From Alphaproteobacteria bacterium (GTDB lineage Bacteria > Pseudomonadota > Alphaproteobacteria > UBA828), in assembly GCA_011523425.1 (NCBI GenBank), contig WTGU01000146.1, positions 62,001 to 126,000 of the forward strand: 64,000 bases of DNA. The letters run 5' to 3'. Below, piece after piece: positions 15,790 to 24,899 of the stretch (within the stretch, counting starts at the first letter, position 1; each line of letters opens with the position of its first letter). A model generated the notes under the pieces. The model made no database searches. It was not told the origin of the DNA and saw only the letters and a list, made by a program, of their open reading frames with translations. Position numbers and translations under genes: made by a program.

Positions 15790-18168
15790 ATGGCCACCGA
15801 ACGCATCCACGGATTCTGCGCCCTCTGCTGGTCGCGCTGCGGCTGTATCTCCACGGTGGAGGACGGCCGCCTCGTCGCGGTGGAGCCGGATCCGGCGCAT
15901 CCCACCGGCAAGGCGCTCTGCGCCAAGGGCCGGGCCGCGCCGGAGCTGGTGCATCATCCCGAGCGGCTGCTCCACCCGATGAAGCGCACGCAGCCCAAGG
16001 GCGCGGCCGACCCCGGCTGGCAGCGCATCGGCTGGGACGAAGCGCTCGACACGATCGCCGACACGCTCACGCGGCTCGCGAAGGACTCAGGCCCCGAGAC
16101 GGTCGCGTTCGGCATCACGACGACGGCCGGCACCGCGATGCAGGACGGCTACGCCTGGGTCGAGCGTCTGCGGCGCGCCTTCGGCAGCCCCAACGCGGCC
16201 GTCGCGATGGAGCTCTGCGCCTTCGCCAAGGAGATGGTGTTTCCCCACACCTTCGGCGTGCCGCTGCCCGTGGCCGACCTCGAGCGGACCGACTGCTTCA
16301 TCCTCTGGGGGCACAACCCGAGCACGACCTGGCTCGCCCATGCGACGCGGATCGCGGACGCCAAGGCGCGGGGCGCTGCGCTCGTGGTCGTCGACCCGCG
16401 CGGCGCCGGCTTCGCCAACAAGGCCGATCAATGGCTTCGCGTGCGCCCAGGCAGTGACGGCGCGCTGGCGCTCGGCCTCGCCGGCGTCATGATCGCTGAA
16501 GGCTGGTTCGACCGGGAGTTCGTCACGCGCTGGACCAACGGCCCCTTGCTGGTGCGCGAGGACACCGGGCGCTTCCTCACCGGTGCCGACACGAACGAGG
16601 GCGGCGACCCGGCGGTGCGCGTCGCCTGGGACGCCGGCACGGACGCGCCGCTTCGCTACGACACGCAGAGCGGCGTCTACGAGCGCGAGGGCGCCCGCCT
16701 CGCGCTCGCCGGCCGCTACGAGATCGCCGGCCCGCACGGTACCCTCGCCTGCCGGCCCGCGTTCGATCTCTATGCCGAGCTCTGCCGGCGCTACCCGCCC
16801 GAGCGCGTCGAGGAGATCACCTGGGTGCCGGCCTCGCAGATCCGCGAGACGGCGCGGCTCATCGGCACGTCGGGGTCGGTCTCGTTCTACGCCTGGTCCG
16901 GGCTCGAGATGCTGGCGAACGCGAGCCAGACCAACCGCGCCATCGCCCTGCTCTACGCCCTCACCGGGAGCTTCGATTCGGAAGGGGGCAACGTGGTGCC
17001 TGCGACCATCCCGACCAACGACGTGATGGCCGCCGACCTGATGCCCGAGGACCTGTGGAGCAGGACGCTCGGCCTCGAGGAGCGGCCTCTCGGCCCGGAA
17101 TCCGGGGGCTGGATCAACACGGATGCGCTCTACGAGGCGGTCCTCGATCATCGCCCCTATCCGGTGCGGGCGCTCGTCAACTTCGGCAAGAACATCCTCT
17201 ACACCCATGCCGACGGCGCGCGCGGCGCCAGGGCCCTCGGCGCCCTCGAATTCATGGTCCACGCCGACCTCTTCATGAACCCGACGGCGGCCTATGCGGA
17301 CATCGTGCTGCCGGTCGCGTCCGCCTGGGAGCGGGAGGGGCTCTGCACCGACTTCCTGGTGGACCAGGAGGCGAGCGCCCATGCCCAGCTCCGGCCGGCG
17401 GTGGTCGAGGCGCGGGGCGAGGCCCGCTCCGACATGGAGATCGCCTTCGCGCTCGCCGAGCGTCTGGGTCTCGGCAACCTGTTCTGGAACGGCGACCGCG
17501 ATGCGGCCTACAGGCATCAGCTCGCGCCGAGCGGCATCACGCTGGAGGCCCTGCGGGAGAACCCGCGGGGCGTGAAGGCGGCGCTGCCGGTGCGCCGCCG
17601 CAAGTTCGCCGCGCCCGTCGACGGCCGCCCGGCCGGCTTCGATACGCCGAGCAAGAAGGTCGAGATCTACGCCGAGCGCTTCCTGGAGCACGGCTACGCG
17701 CCGTTGCCGGACCATGTCGAGCCGGCCATCGGCAAGAACGGCGACACCGCGCTAACGGACGAATTCCCGCTGGTGCTCACCTGCGCCAAGTCGACGCACT
17801 TCCTGCACAGCCAGAACCGGAATCTCCCGTCGCTCCGGCGTCACGAGCCCGATCCGCTGGTGGAGATCAGCCCCGAGACGGCGGCCGCGCACGCGGTCGG
17901 CGAGGGCGACTGGGTCACGCTGACGACGCCCCACGGCACCCTGCGCGCCCGCGCCCGCTTCGCCGCGAAGCTGCATCCCAGGGTGGTGAGCGCCACGCAC
18001 GGGTGGTGGCAGGGCTGCGAGGGGCTCTCCCTCGCCGGCTACCCGGCGTCCGACAATACCAATTTCAATGCGGCGATCGGCACCGAGGCCGTCGATCCCA
18101 TCGGCGGCTCAACGCCAAACAATGCCTATCCCTGCCGACTGGAGCCGTCCGCGCCGCGCGCCGGCTGA
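15790..18168 (+). CDS. Molybdopterin-dependent oxidoreductase, DMSO-reductase superfamily
   Basis: This is a 792-aa single-chain Mo/W-bis-MGD enzyme. The N-terminus binds a [4Fe-4S] cluster through 'FCALCWSRCGC' and a later 'CAKG' (C-x2-C-x3-C-x27-C spacing). The molybdopterin domains follow: 'NPSTTWLAHATRI', 'VVVDPRGAG', 'LPVASAWEREGLCTDF', and a C-terminal molydopterin-dinucleotide-binding domain ('LTCAKSTHFLHSQNRNLPSL'). There is no Tat signal, so it is cytoplasmic. The residue pattern 'MELCAFAKEMVFPHTFG' puts a Cys near the metal-ligand position, but I cannot confirm it as the ligand. No partner subunits flank it. Substrate is unknown. Confidence 0.9.
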   Translation: MATERIHGFCALCWSRCGCISTVEDGRLVAVEPDPAHPTGKALCAKGRAAPELVHHPERLLHPMKRTQPKGAADPGWQRIGWDEALDTIADTLTRLAKDSGPETVAFGITTTAGTAMQDGYAWVERLRRAFGSPNAAVAMELCAFAKEMVFPHTFGVPLPVADLERTDCFILWGHNPSTTWLAHATRIADAKARGAALVVVDPRGAGFANKADQWLRVRPGSDGALALGLAGVMIAEGWFDREFVTRWTNGPLLVREDTGRFLTGADTNEGGDPAVRVAWDAGTDAPLRYDTQSGVYEREGARLALAGRYEIAGPHGTLACRPAFDLYAELCRRYPPERVEEITWVPASQIRETARLIGTSGSVSFYAWSGLEMLANASQTNRAIALLYALTGSFDSEGGNVVPATIPTNDVMAADLMPEDLWSRTLGLEERPLGPESGGWINTDALYEAVLDHRPYPVRALVNFGKNILYTHADGARGARALGALEFMVHADLFMNPTAAYADIVLPVASAWEREGLCTDFLVDQEASAHAQLRPAVVEARGEARSDMEIAFALAERLGLGNLFWNGDRDAAYRHQLAPSGITLEALRENPRGVKAALPVRRRKFAAPVDGRPAGFDTPSKKVEIYAERFLEHGYAPLPDHVEPAIGKNGDTALTDEFPLVLTCAKSTHFLHSQNRNLPSLRRHEPDPLVEISPETAAAHAVGEGDWVTLTTPHGTLRARARFAAKLHPRVVSATHGWWQGCEGLSLAGYPASDNTNFNAAIGTEAVDPIGGSTPNNAYPCRLEPSAPRAG

Positions 18169-18233
18169 CTCGGAAGACCCGGAGGGCCGAGCGCCCCTGG
18201 TCGACCACGACGTCGGCGCCCGCCCGGCCGCGT

Positions 18234-19418
18234 TCAGGCGAAGGTCGAGACCACGTTCGAGCGGGCGACGGCGACCGTGCGGGTGGTCGGCGGCGTGTTG
18301 CGGCTGCGGCCGACGAAGCGCGGCACGCCGTCCGTGATCACCGCGCCGATGGCGAAGGGATCGCCGTTCTTCATCGCCTCGAGCGCGGTGCCCTTGGTGC
18401 CGCCGAGCGGCGCGTCGACGATGACAAGGTCGGCATCGCAGCCCGCGCGGATGAAGCCGCTGTTCAGGCCGTAGACCTTGGCGACGTTTCCCGTCGCCGC
18501 CGCGATCATCTCGACCGGGTCGAAGTCGGTCAGCGAGGCGATCTGGATCATGGTGTAGATCATGCCGAGCGGCATGATCCCGCTGCCCGTGGGCGTGTCG
18601 GTCGCGATCAGGAAGCGGTCGAAGGCGGCGTGCGCGCGGGCCATCTCGGCACAGAGAATCGTCGTCCGCAGGTTCCCCGCCGTGCAGACCTGCATGGCGA
18701 TCCCGGTATCCCTGGCCACGATCTCGAAATACTCGTCCGCGATGGCCACGGGGCCGCCGTTGATGTGGAACGAGACGTGCGGGTCGATGTCGAGCAGGTC
18801 CTGGCCGGTGATGGGAAAGGAGCCGGGGATCGAGGCGCCGCCGGTGTGGAGCGTCGTGGTCAGCCCCGCCTCCCGGGCCATGCGCACGAGATCGACGTAC
18901 TCCGACGCCGCGCCGACGGCGCCGAACCCGGCCTTGGCGAGCCAGACTCCGTCGGCGTGAATCTCGGCGAAGTCGTCTGCCGTAAGCCCCGGCTCGAGGA
19001 TGATCGAGCCGCCGTGGACGAGCATGCCGCCGGGCCGGTAGTCCTTGAAGCACTTGTGCGCCGCGACCGCGAGGGCCTTCACCCCCTGCGGGTCGCTGGG
19101 GCGGCCGGGCACATGCACCTCGGACGCCGAGATCGAGGTCGTGGTCCCGCCATGGAGGTAGCTGGAAAGAAAGCCGACGGTGTTCTGGCGCGGGGTGAAG
19201 TCGCCGAAGGTGATGTGCACCTGCGAGTCGATCAGGCCGGGGATCGCCGTCGCCCCGCCGGCGTCGATGACGACGTCGCAGCGCTCGAGCTCGGCGGCGT
19301 CGGCCGCGCCGACCTTCTCGATCAGCCCGCCGTCCATGAGGATCGTGTCGCCGTCGGCGAGGCCGGCGCGCCAGTCGCCGGTGACGATGGTTGCGAGGTT
19401 GGTCACGCCGACGCGCAT
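18234..19418 (-). CDS. Enamidase-like amidohydrolase
   Basis: This 394-aa amidohydrolase-superfamily protein is closest by eye to enamidase of nicotinate fermentation, which opens the ring of 1,4,5,6-tetrahydro-6-oxonicotinate. Features: 'AIPGLIDSQVHITFGDFTP', 'GGTTTSISASEVHVPGRPSDP', a His in 'TTTLHTGGASIPG', 'HINGGPVA', 'ATDTPTGSGIMPLGM', and the C-terminal 'GLNSGFIRAGCDADLVIVDAPLG'. The first metal-binding His of the usual HxH reads Gln (SQVH). It is followed on the same strand by an HpaB-type monooxygenase gene upstream and a MarR regulator further upstream, suggesting one operon for a nitrogen-containing substrate. Confidence 0.8.
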   Translation of the reverse strand: MRVGVTNLATIVTGDWRAGLADGDTILMDGGLIEKVGAADAAELERCDVVIDAGGATAIPGLIDSQVHITFGDFTPRQNTVGFLSSYLHGGTTTSISASEVHVPGRPSDPQGVKALAVAAHKCFKDYRPGGMLVHGGSIILEPGLTADDFAEIHADGVWLAKAGFGAVGAASEYVDLVRMAREAGLTTTLHTGGASIPGSFPITGQDLLDIDPHVSFHINGGPVAIADEYFEIVARDTGIAMQVCTAGNLRTTILCAEMARAHAAFDRFLIATDTPTGSGIMPLGMIYTMIQIASLTDFDPVEMIAAATGNVAKVYGLNSGFIRAGCDADLVIVDAPLGGTKGTALEAMKNGDPFAIGAVITDGVPRFVGRSRNTPPTTRTVAVARSNVVSTFA

Positions 19419-19428
19419 TGCTTCGTTC

Positions 19429-20931
19429 TCATTCGGCGCCCTTGCGCGACGTTCCCCGCGCCCCGCCGGCGGCCCAGGCCGTGTCGTTGCCTTCGAGAAA
19501 GGCGTTCAGGATACGCTCCGCGCCCGCCCAGTCGTAGGTCCGGAAGGTGTGCCCCCGCGTGACGAACTGGGCGCCGTTGTAGAACATCTCGTACTGGGTG
19601 TGCCGGCTGGCGAACTCGGAGCCGACCGCATCCCAGGCCAGCTTGAGGAACTTGATCCGGTCGTAGGCGTCCTCGCCCTCTCTGGCCGAGACCAGCACGG
19701 TGTCGAACACTCCGGCCAGCTCCGGGTCGGCGAGATCGGCGGCCGACGACGGCAGCATGATCAGCCCGCCCCCGGCGAGCTCCCGGATCTCGGTGACGAA
19801 CTGCGGGTAGAGGCCTTGGGTGTAGGCCGTCGCGGCGTAGAGGAGGTTCTTCTTCGGGACGAAGTAGTCGCCATACCGGGTTCCGGCCGCCTCCATCCCG
19901 TAGAGCAGGCCCTCCGCCACGCCGATCTGGGAGGCCATCTGGCCCAGTCTCTCGCGCACGGCGGGCATCTTGATGGTGCCTACGGTCTCCGTGATCCGCC
20001 GCGTGATGGCGAGGAGGAACTTCATCTTCACGGTGTAGCGGATCTGCGCCTGGTAGTTCTGGTAGACGTGGCCCGGCGTGTCGTGAAACTGCGCCCGGCA
20101 CATGTCGATGTCGCGGAAGACGAATACCCTCTCCCACGGCACCTTCACGTCGTCGAAATAGATCAGCGCGTCGTTCTCATCGAAGCGGTAGGAGAGCGGA
20201 TTGTCCCAGGGCGTCACGGCGTTCTGCTCGTAGCTCTTGCGCGAGAGGATCTTGATGCCGCCTGCGTCGAGCGGCATGGCGAAGCAGACCGCGAGATCTT
20301 CCTCGCCCTCCTGGAGGGGCTGGAGATTGGCGACGAAGATCTCCTCGGCCATGATCGCGCTGGTGCCCAGCATCTTCGCGCCGCGCACGGTGATGCCGTC
20401 GCCGTCCTCGTCGACGATGCGGCAGGTGAGGTCCTCGCTCGCCTGCTCTCCCCAGGCCTTCGAGCGGTCGGCCTGGGGATTGATGATGACGTAGGTCAGG
20501 AAGACGTCGTTGTCCCGGGCGTAGCGGTAGTAGTCCCGGTAGGCGTCGGCGAAGCGCGCGCCGTGCCGCTCGAACACCTCGATCCCCATGATCTGCCCGC
20601 TGATGCAGCAGGACAGGTGGTCGGGCGAGCGCCCCATGAAGCCGCCGTGCTGCTCCGCCCAGGCGGTCATCGCCACGCGGTTCGCGACCAGATCGTCGTA
20701 GGAGCGCGGCATCTGCCAGGCGCGGTTGGCGCGCCGGCCCGTGCCGGTGTCGAAGGTCATCCACTCGACGTTCTCGGGCCGGGCCTGAAAGTCGTAGAGC
20801 GCCGCCGCCGAGCGGCAGCCGTTGGCGAAGGCGGGGTGGTCGGCGACGCGGGTGACCAGCGTGCCGTCGAGATAGACCGCCCGGTCCCGGTCGAGTTGAG
20901 CGAGATGCGCGGCGCCGTCCTTGACCCTCAT
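19429..20931 (-). CDS. HpaB-type flavin-dependent monooxygenase (4-hydroxyphenylacetate 3-hydroxylase family)
   Basis: The 500-aa protein has the acyl-CoA-dehydrogenase-like fold of HpaB/PvcC oxygenases: 'MPRSYDDLVANRVAMTAWAEQ' near the N-terminus, 'YVIINPQADRSKAW', 'GDGITVRGAKMLGTSAIMAEEI', and 'KVPWERVFVFRDI'. Members are two-component oxygenases that use reduced flavin made by a separate reductase; none is encoded beside it. Related enzymes hydroxylate phenols or attack pyrroles and pyridines. ATG 20931 is used. It sits between the MarR gene (16 nt upstream) and the enamidase-like gene (10 nt downstream), a tight three-gene operon. Confidence 0.9.
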   Translation of the reverse strand: MRVKDGAAHLAQLDRDRAVYLDGTLVTRVADHPAFANGCRSAAALYDFQARPENVEWMTFDTGTGRRANRAWQMPRSYDDLVANRVAMTAWAEQHGGFMGRSPDHLSCCISGQIMGIEVFERHGARFADAYRDYYRYARDNDVFLTYVIINPQADRSKAWGEQASEDLTCRIVDEDGDGITVRGAKMLGTSAIMAEEIFVANLQPLQEGEEDLAVCFAMPLDAGGIKILSRKSYEQNAVTPWDNPLSYRFDENDALIYFDDVKVPWERVFVFRDIDMCRAQFHDTPGHVYQNYQAQIRYTVKMKFLLAITRRITETVGTIKMPAVRERLGQMASQIGVAEGLLYGMEAAGTRYGDYFVPKKNLLYAATAYTQGLYPQFVTEIRELAGGGLIMLPSSAADLADPELAGVFDTVLVSAREGEDAYDRIKFLKLAWDAVGSEFASRHTQYEMFYNGAQFVTRGHTFRTYDWAGAERILNAFLEGNDTAWAAGGARGTSRKGAE

Positions 20932-20947
20932 CGTCGTTGCTCTTCTC

Positions 20948-21574
20948 TCAGGCGGGCGGGGCGTCGCCCGCGGGGAGCGCCGGCGCCATGGGCTTAGGCC
21001 CGGCCGCATCCTGCGGCGCGATGCGCGGGCCGAGTGCATCGAGCAGCGCGAGCGCGCGCTCGGTGCTCTCCACCAGCTCCGAGACCAGGCGCGCGAAGGT
21101 CCCGAATCCGCCGTCCGCAAGCGGCGCGAAGTGCTCGTCGTTGACCTGGCTCTGCACCGGGGCCAGCCGGTCGAGCCGCGCCTCTGCCTCGGCCGTGGTG
21201 CGCAGGATCAGCCGCCGCCCGTCGTCCGGGTCCCGGAACTTCTCCACCAGCGCCATGGCCACGAGCTTGCCGGTCTCGTTGGTCACGAAGGGGGGCGAGA
21301 GATGGAGATGCCGGGCGAGCGTCGAGACGTTGACGTCGCGCTCGTACTGCAGGTGGTGGATCGCGATCAGGATGGTGTACTGGACGCCCGTCAGCCCGAT
21401 CAGGCGGGCGTAGCCGTCGCGCACGGCCTGCAGCCGCGAGGCGAAGGCCAGCGCGTCGTGGACCATCCGGCGGAAGGCGTCGTCAGAGCCGCCGGCCAGC
21501 AGCTCAGGCCGCGCCACGGTCAGCGCCGCCTGGGGCCGGTCCTTGGGAAACCGTTCGCGATCGGCGACTTCCAC
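20948..21574 (-). CDS. MarR-family transcriptional regulator
   Basis: This 208-aa protein carries a winged helix-turn-helix: 'LTGVQYTILIAIHHLQ', 'VNVSTLARHLHLSPPFVTNETGKLVAMALVEKFRDPDDGRRLILRTT' in pattern, with the wing Asp-Arg-Arg. A proline/alanine-rich tail of about 30 residues follows the usual dimerisation helices. It is the first gene of the minus-strand operon with the HpaB-type oxygenase and enamidase-like gene and is divergent from an isochorismatase-fold hydrolase. A palindromic TTGTACAA lies in the shared promoter gap, consistent with autoregulation and control of both directions. Confidence 0.9.
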   Translation of the reverse strand: MEVADRERFPKDRPQAALTVARPELLAGGSDDAFRRMVHDALAFASRLQAVRDGYARLIGLTGVQYTILIAIHHLQYERDVNVSTLARHLHLSPPFVTNETGKLVAMALVEKFRDPDDGRRLILRTTAEAEARLDRLAPVQSQVNDEHFAPLADGGFGTFARLVSELVESTERALALLDALGPRIAPQDAAGPKPMAPALPAGDAPPA

Positions 21575-21615
21575 TCTCGGCTCTCTCCGCCCAGCCTGCT
21601 GGGTAGCTTCGCAAG

Positions 21616-21638
21616 ATAGTTATTGTACAAAACGAACC
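21616..21638. promoter_or_regulatory. Candidate MarR operator in divergent promoter
   Basis: TTGTACAA at 21623-21630 is a perfect 8-bp palindrome inside an AT-rich stretch of a very GC-rich region. It lies 49 bp upstream of the MarR gene start and about 100 bp upstream of the divergent hydrolase start. The right flank, CAAAACGAACC (21628-21638), is repeated exactly at 24692-24702, inside another inverted repeat. Binding by the adjacent MarR protein is inferred from position. Confidence 0.5.
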
Positions 21639-21732
21639 AGCCTGTCCAGCGCTCTGGGGTATTCTCGGGTCTGAGGCACAGGAGGCGGCCCGACGGGCGT
21701 CGGGACGAACAATGAGCAGGGAGGGCGTTGCC

Positions 21733-22413
21733 ATGGCGGAGAAGGACGCTCAGGCGTTCGCGGGCGAGGCGGAAATCCTCGCGCGCGCGGCCGATCAGTA
21801 CGAATCGTCCAACCCCGACTTTCCCATCGATCCGGGCAGGACGGCGCTGCTGGTGATCGACCTGCAGGAAGGATTCGTCGCCGAGGGCGCGCGCATGTGG
21901 ACCCCGGAGAACCTGCGCATCCTGCCCCGCGTCAAGGCGCTGATCGCGCGCTGCCGCGCCCTCGGCATGCCCGTCATCTTCACCGAGCACGCCCACGACG
22001 CCTCGGGCCGGGACAAGGGGCTGATGTGGGACGTGCCGCTCAACCGGCCGATCAGGGAGGGCGCGCTCCGGATCGGCGCGGACGACGTGCCCACCTACCG
22101 CGAGATCGCCCCGGAGCCGGGCGAGAAGGTCATCCAGAAGCACCGCTACAGCGCCTTCTTCGATACGGACCTGCACACTTACTTGCGCGGCTGCGCGGTG
22201 GACACGGTGATCATCACCGGCTGCATGACCAACTACTGCTGCGGCGCGACCGCCCGGGACGCGTTCTTCCGCGACTACAAGGTCATTTTCGGCAGCGACG
22301 TGACCGCCACCGACAGCCGTGACCTGCACGAGGCGGAGCTGAAGACGCTCCGGCGGGGCTATGCGCGGGTGATCCCGGCCGACGAGATCATGGGCGAGAT
22401 CGGCGAGCCCTGA
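21733..22413 (+). CDS. Isochorismatase-fold cysteine hydrolase
   Basis: This 226-aa cytosolic hydrolase has the Asp-Lys-Cys triad of the isochorismatase/nicotinamidase fold: 'ALLVIDLQEGF', 'VIQKHRYSAFF', and 'TGCMTNYCCGATARDAF', whose second cysteine pair holds the nucleophile. Relatives include N-carbamoylsarcosine amidase and maleamate amidohydrolase of pyridine catabolism. ATG 21733 is chosen because GGGAGG lies about 8 nt upstream; ATG 21712 lacks a ribosome site. It is divergent from the MarR/HpaB/enamidase operon, so an amide-hydrolysing step in the same pathway is plausible. Confidence 0.88.
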   Translation: MAEKDAQAFAGEAEILARAADQYESSNPDFPIDPGRTALLVIDLQEGFVAEGARMWTPENLRILPRVKALIARCRALGMPVIFTEHAHDASGRDKGLMWDVPLNRPIREGALRIGADDVPTYREIAPEPGEKVIQKHRYSAFFDTDLHTYLRGCAVDTVIITGCMTNYCCGATARDAFFRDYKVIFGSDVTATDSRDLHEAELKTLRRGYARVIPADEIMGEIGEP

Positions 22414-22563
22414 GTGCTGCGGCCCGTCGCCGAGGCCGGTCCGGCTGTCTCTGGACGACGCGACCCTCCCGGCCGATATTGACCCCCACCGGGCCAGCCC
22501 CTAAGGTCGCGGCCGCCGCGCGTCGGCGGCGAGCGGGCGGAAAACAGCGGGGGACATCGGGCG

Positions 22564-23082
22564 ATGGCCGTGGAGCGCAAGGAGGTGGCGGAACAGCGCT
22601 ACCGCGAATCCTACGGGCGCTACTTCGAGGATTTCACCGTGGGCGACGTCTACGAGCACAGGCCGGGGCGGACGCTCACCGAGTACGACAACATTTCCTT
22701 CACCCTGCTCACCATGAACACCCACCCGCTCCATTTCGACAGCCACTACGCGAGCCACAGCGAGTTCGGCCAGCCGCTGGTCAACAGCGCGCTGACGCTC
22801 GCCATCGTCGCCGGCATGTCGGTGAGCGACATCAGCCAGAAGGCGATCGCCAACCTCGGCTGGAACGACATCCGCCTGACCGCTCCGGTCTACGCCGGCG
22901 ATACCATCTACGCCGAATCGGAGGTGCTGGAGACCCGGGAATCGCGCTCCCGCCCTACCCAGGGCATCGTCACCGTGAAGACCACCGGCAAGAAGTCCGA
23001 CGGCACCGTCTTCATGACCTACGAGCGCACGGTGCTGGTGCCGAAGCGGGGCCACGCCGTTGACGACCGCGCCGACTACTGA
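22564..23082 (+). CDS. MaoC-family hydratase
   Basis: The 172-aa protein is a single hot-dog MaoC dehydratase of the mesaconyl-CoA-hydratase-like group: 'GRYFEDFTVGDVYEHRPGRTLTEYDN', 'NTHPLHFDSHYA' (catalytic Asp/His region), 'FGQPLVNSALTLAIV', and 'LTAPVYAGDTIYAESEVL'. It would add or remove water from a short or branched enoyl-CoA. It begins 150 bp after the hydrolase gene and is followed 113 bp later by a radical SAM gene. Confidence 0.9.
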   Translation: MAVERKEVAEQRYRESYGRYFEDFTVGDVYEHRPGRTLTEYDNISFTLLTMNTHPLHFDSHYASHSEFGQPLVNSALTLAIVAGMSVSDISQKAIANLGWNDIRLTAPVYAGDTIYAESEVLETRESRSRPTQGIVTVKTTGKKSDGTVFMTYERTVLVPKRGHAVDDRADY

Positions 23083-23195
23083 GCCGCGACGGCCGCCGCC
23101 GCCACCGTGGGCCGGATTCGAACGATGAAAGCCATTCGCAAAGCTTCTCGGCAGGTGGGCAGAGGTCGGGTATAATCGCGCGAGCGGAGGTACGC

Positions 23196-24647
23196 ATGCG
23201 CACACGAATCATTCACCTCATCAATCCCCAGACCAACCAGTTCACCACGCGGCCGATGTATTTCGGCCGGGCGCTCTATTCGCCGCTGGCCGGTCTGCTC
23301 GCGGTCGCGGCGGTGATTCCGCAGGACGAGTACGAAGTCGTGATGACCGACGAGAACATCGAGGACATCGACTTCGACCTGAAGGTCGACATGGTCGGCA
23401 TCTCGGCCATGACGAGCTACGTCAAGCGGGGCTACGAGATCGCCGATGCGTTCCGCGCGCGCGGCGTGCCCGTGGTCATGGGCGGCGTCCACGCGAGCTT
23501 CATGCCCGAGGAGGCGCTCGAGCACTGCGACGCCGTGGTGATCGGCGAGGCCGAGATGGTCATGCCGAAGGTGCTGGACGACCTGGAACAGGGTGCGCTC
23601 AAGGGCGTCTACCGCGCCGACAAGCTCCACCCCATGGTCGACATGCCCATGCCGCGCTACGACCTGGTGAAGAAGAACCGCTACGTCAACCGTACCTTCG
23701 TCCAGACCTCGCGCGGCTGCCACCAGGGCTGCACCTTCTGCGCCGAGCCGCTGATGAACGGGCTGAAGTTCCGCTACCGGCCCATCGACGAGGTGATCCA
23801 CGAGGTCGAGAACTGCGGCCAGCGCACGATCTCGCTGAACGACGCCGACTTCTTCGGCACCGAGGCCCGGCCCAAGGAGGTGATGAAGGCGCTCAAGGGG
23901 CGCGGCATCCGCTGGCAGGCCGGCGTCACCAGCAAGCTCGCCCAGAAGGACGAGATGCTGGAGCTCGCCGCCGAGAGCGGCTGCTACATGCTGAGCATCG
24001 GCTTCGAGTCGATCTCGCGGGACACGCTCAAGAGCGTCCACAAGTACGTCAACCGGCCGGAGCAGTTCCAGGCGCTGGTGGAGAAGATCCACAGCTACGG
24101 GATCATGGTCTTCGGCCTCTTCATGTTCGGCTTCGAGGGCGACGACGAGACCGTCTTCGACGAGACGACCAGCTTCAACATCGGCGCCAAGTACGACATG
24201 TGCGCCTACTCGGTGCTGACCCCCTATCCCGGCACGCTCACCTGGTACCAGATGAAGAAGGCGGGGGACATCGTCTCCTACGACTGGGATCTCTACGACC
24301 AGGGGCACATCGTCTACCAGCCGAAGAAGATGACCACCGAGCAGCTTCGCGAAGGCCACATGCGGGCCTACGGGAACTTCTACTCGCTCCCCTCGATCGC
24401 GAAGCGCTTCCCGCTCACCGGCGCGCGCAACCGGCTCCACTGGGGCATCTACAACGGTTTCTTCCGGCGGGGCGAGGTCACGGGCCGGGGGCTGGAGAAG
24501 CCGATCGCGGACGCGACGCCCGAGCCCAAGACCATCCCGGTGCCGCCGATCATGCCGCAGAAGCGCGAGTGGCGTGAGATGGTGGCCGAGGGCATCGGCC
24601 CCATGCCGGTGCCGCAGACCGAGCGGGAGCTGCGGAGCCAGGCTTAG
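23196..24647 (+). CDS. B12-binding-domain radical SAM protein
   Basis: This 483-aa protein starts at ATG 23196 behind GGAGG. The N-terminal 150 residues form a cobalamin-binding-like Rossmann domain ('GISAMTSYVKRGYEIADAF', 'VVMGGVHASFMPEEAL') lacking the DxHxxG base ligand, as in many class-B relatives. The radical SAM cluster motif is 'RGCHQGCTFC' (C-x3-C-x2-C), followed by 'LNDADFFG' and 'LSIGFESIS'. The C-terminal region resembles the HpnP/HpnR-type extension. It probably catalyses a methyl transfer or rearrangement; the substrate is unknown. It precedes an AT-rich inverted repeat and then the mobile element. Confidence 0.88.
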   Translation: MRTRIIHLINPQTNQFTTRPMYFGRALYSPLAGLLAVAAVIPQDEYEVVMTDENIEDIDFDLKVDMVGISAMTSYVKRGYEIADAFRARGVPVVMGGVHASFMPEEALEHCDAVVIGEAEMVMPKVLDDLEQGALKGVYRADKLHPMVDMPMPRYDLVKKNRYVNRTFVQTSRGCHQGCTFCAEPLMNGLKFRYRPIDEVIHEVENCGQRTISLNDADFFGTEARPKEVMKALKGRGIRWQAGVTSKLAQKDEMLELAAESGCYMLSIGFESISRDTLKSVHKYVNRPEQFQALVEKIHSYGIMVFGLFMFGFEGDDETVFDETTSFNIGAKYDMCAYSVLTPYPGTLTWYQMKKAGDIVSYDWDLYDQGHIVYQPKKMTTEQLREGHMRAYGNFYSLPSIAKRFPLTGARNRLHWGIYNGFFRRGEVTGRGLEKPIADATPEPKTIPVPPIMPQKREWREMVAEGIGPMPVPQTERELRSQA

Positions 24648-24677
24648 ACGTCCGCGCCCCGGCCTGCGGGGCGCCAC

Positions 24678-24707
24678 AATTGGGTTTTTTGCAAAACGAA
24701 CCCAATT
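24678..24707. promoter_or_regulatory. AT-rich inverted repeat downstream of radical SAM gene
   Basis: AATTGGGTT (24678-24686) and AACCCAATT (24699-24707) are perfect 9-bp arms; the centre contains the palindrome TTTTGCAAAA. It could be a terminator stem for the radical SAM gene, but no T-run follows. It includes CAAAACGAACC, also found beside the MarR palindrome at 21628-21638, so an operator is equally possible. The remaining 24648-24891 shows no gene; it is GC-rich except for this spot. Confidence 0.45.
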
Positions 24708-24891
24708 CCGGGTAGCGGTCTGATTTAGCTACATAATCGGCCAAATCGAGCGACTTGCGCTCGCTTCGCCCGCCTCGACCGGCGGCCCACGCGGCCGCGG
24801 CGAGAGGCGATCCTCCCGACCGCTGCGCCGCGCTTGCCGGCCGCCGCTCGGGCGCCGCACGCCGGCGCGGCCGCGCGGCGGGCGACGACCT

Positions 24892-24899
24892 CCTTGTTG
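24892..24899. other. Target site duplication, left
   Basis: CCTTGTTG lies immediately outside the left inverted repeat and is repeated at 28132-28139 immediately outside the right one. An 8-bp duplication agrees with IS1-family transposition. Confidence 0.9.
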
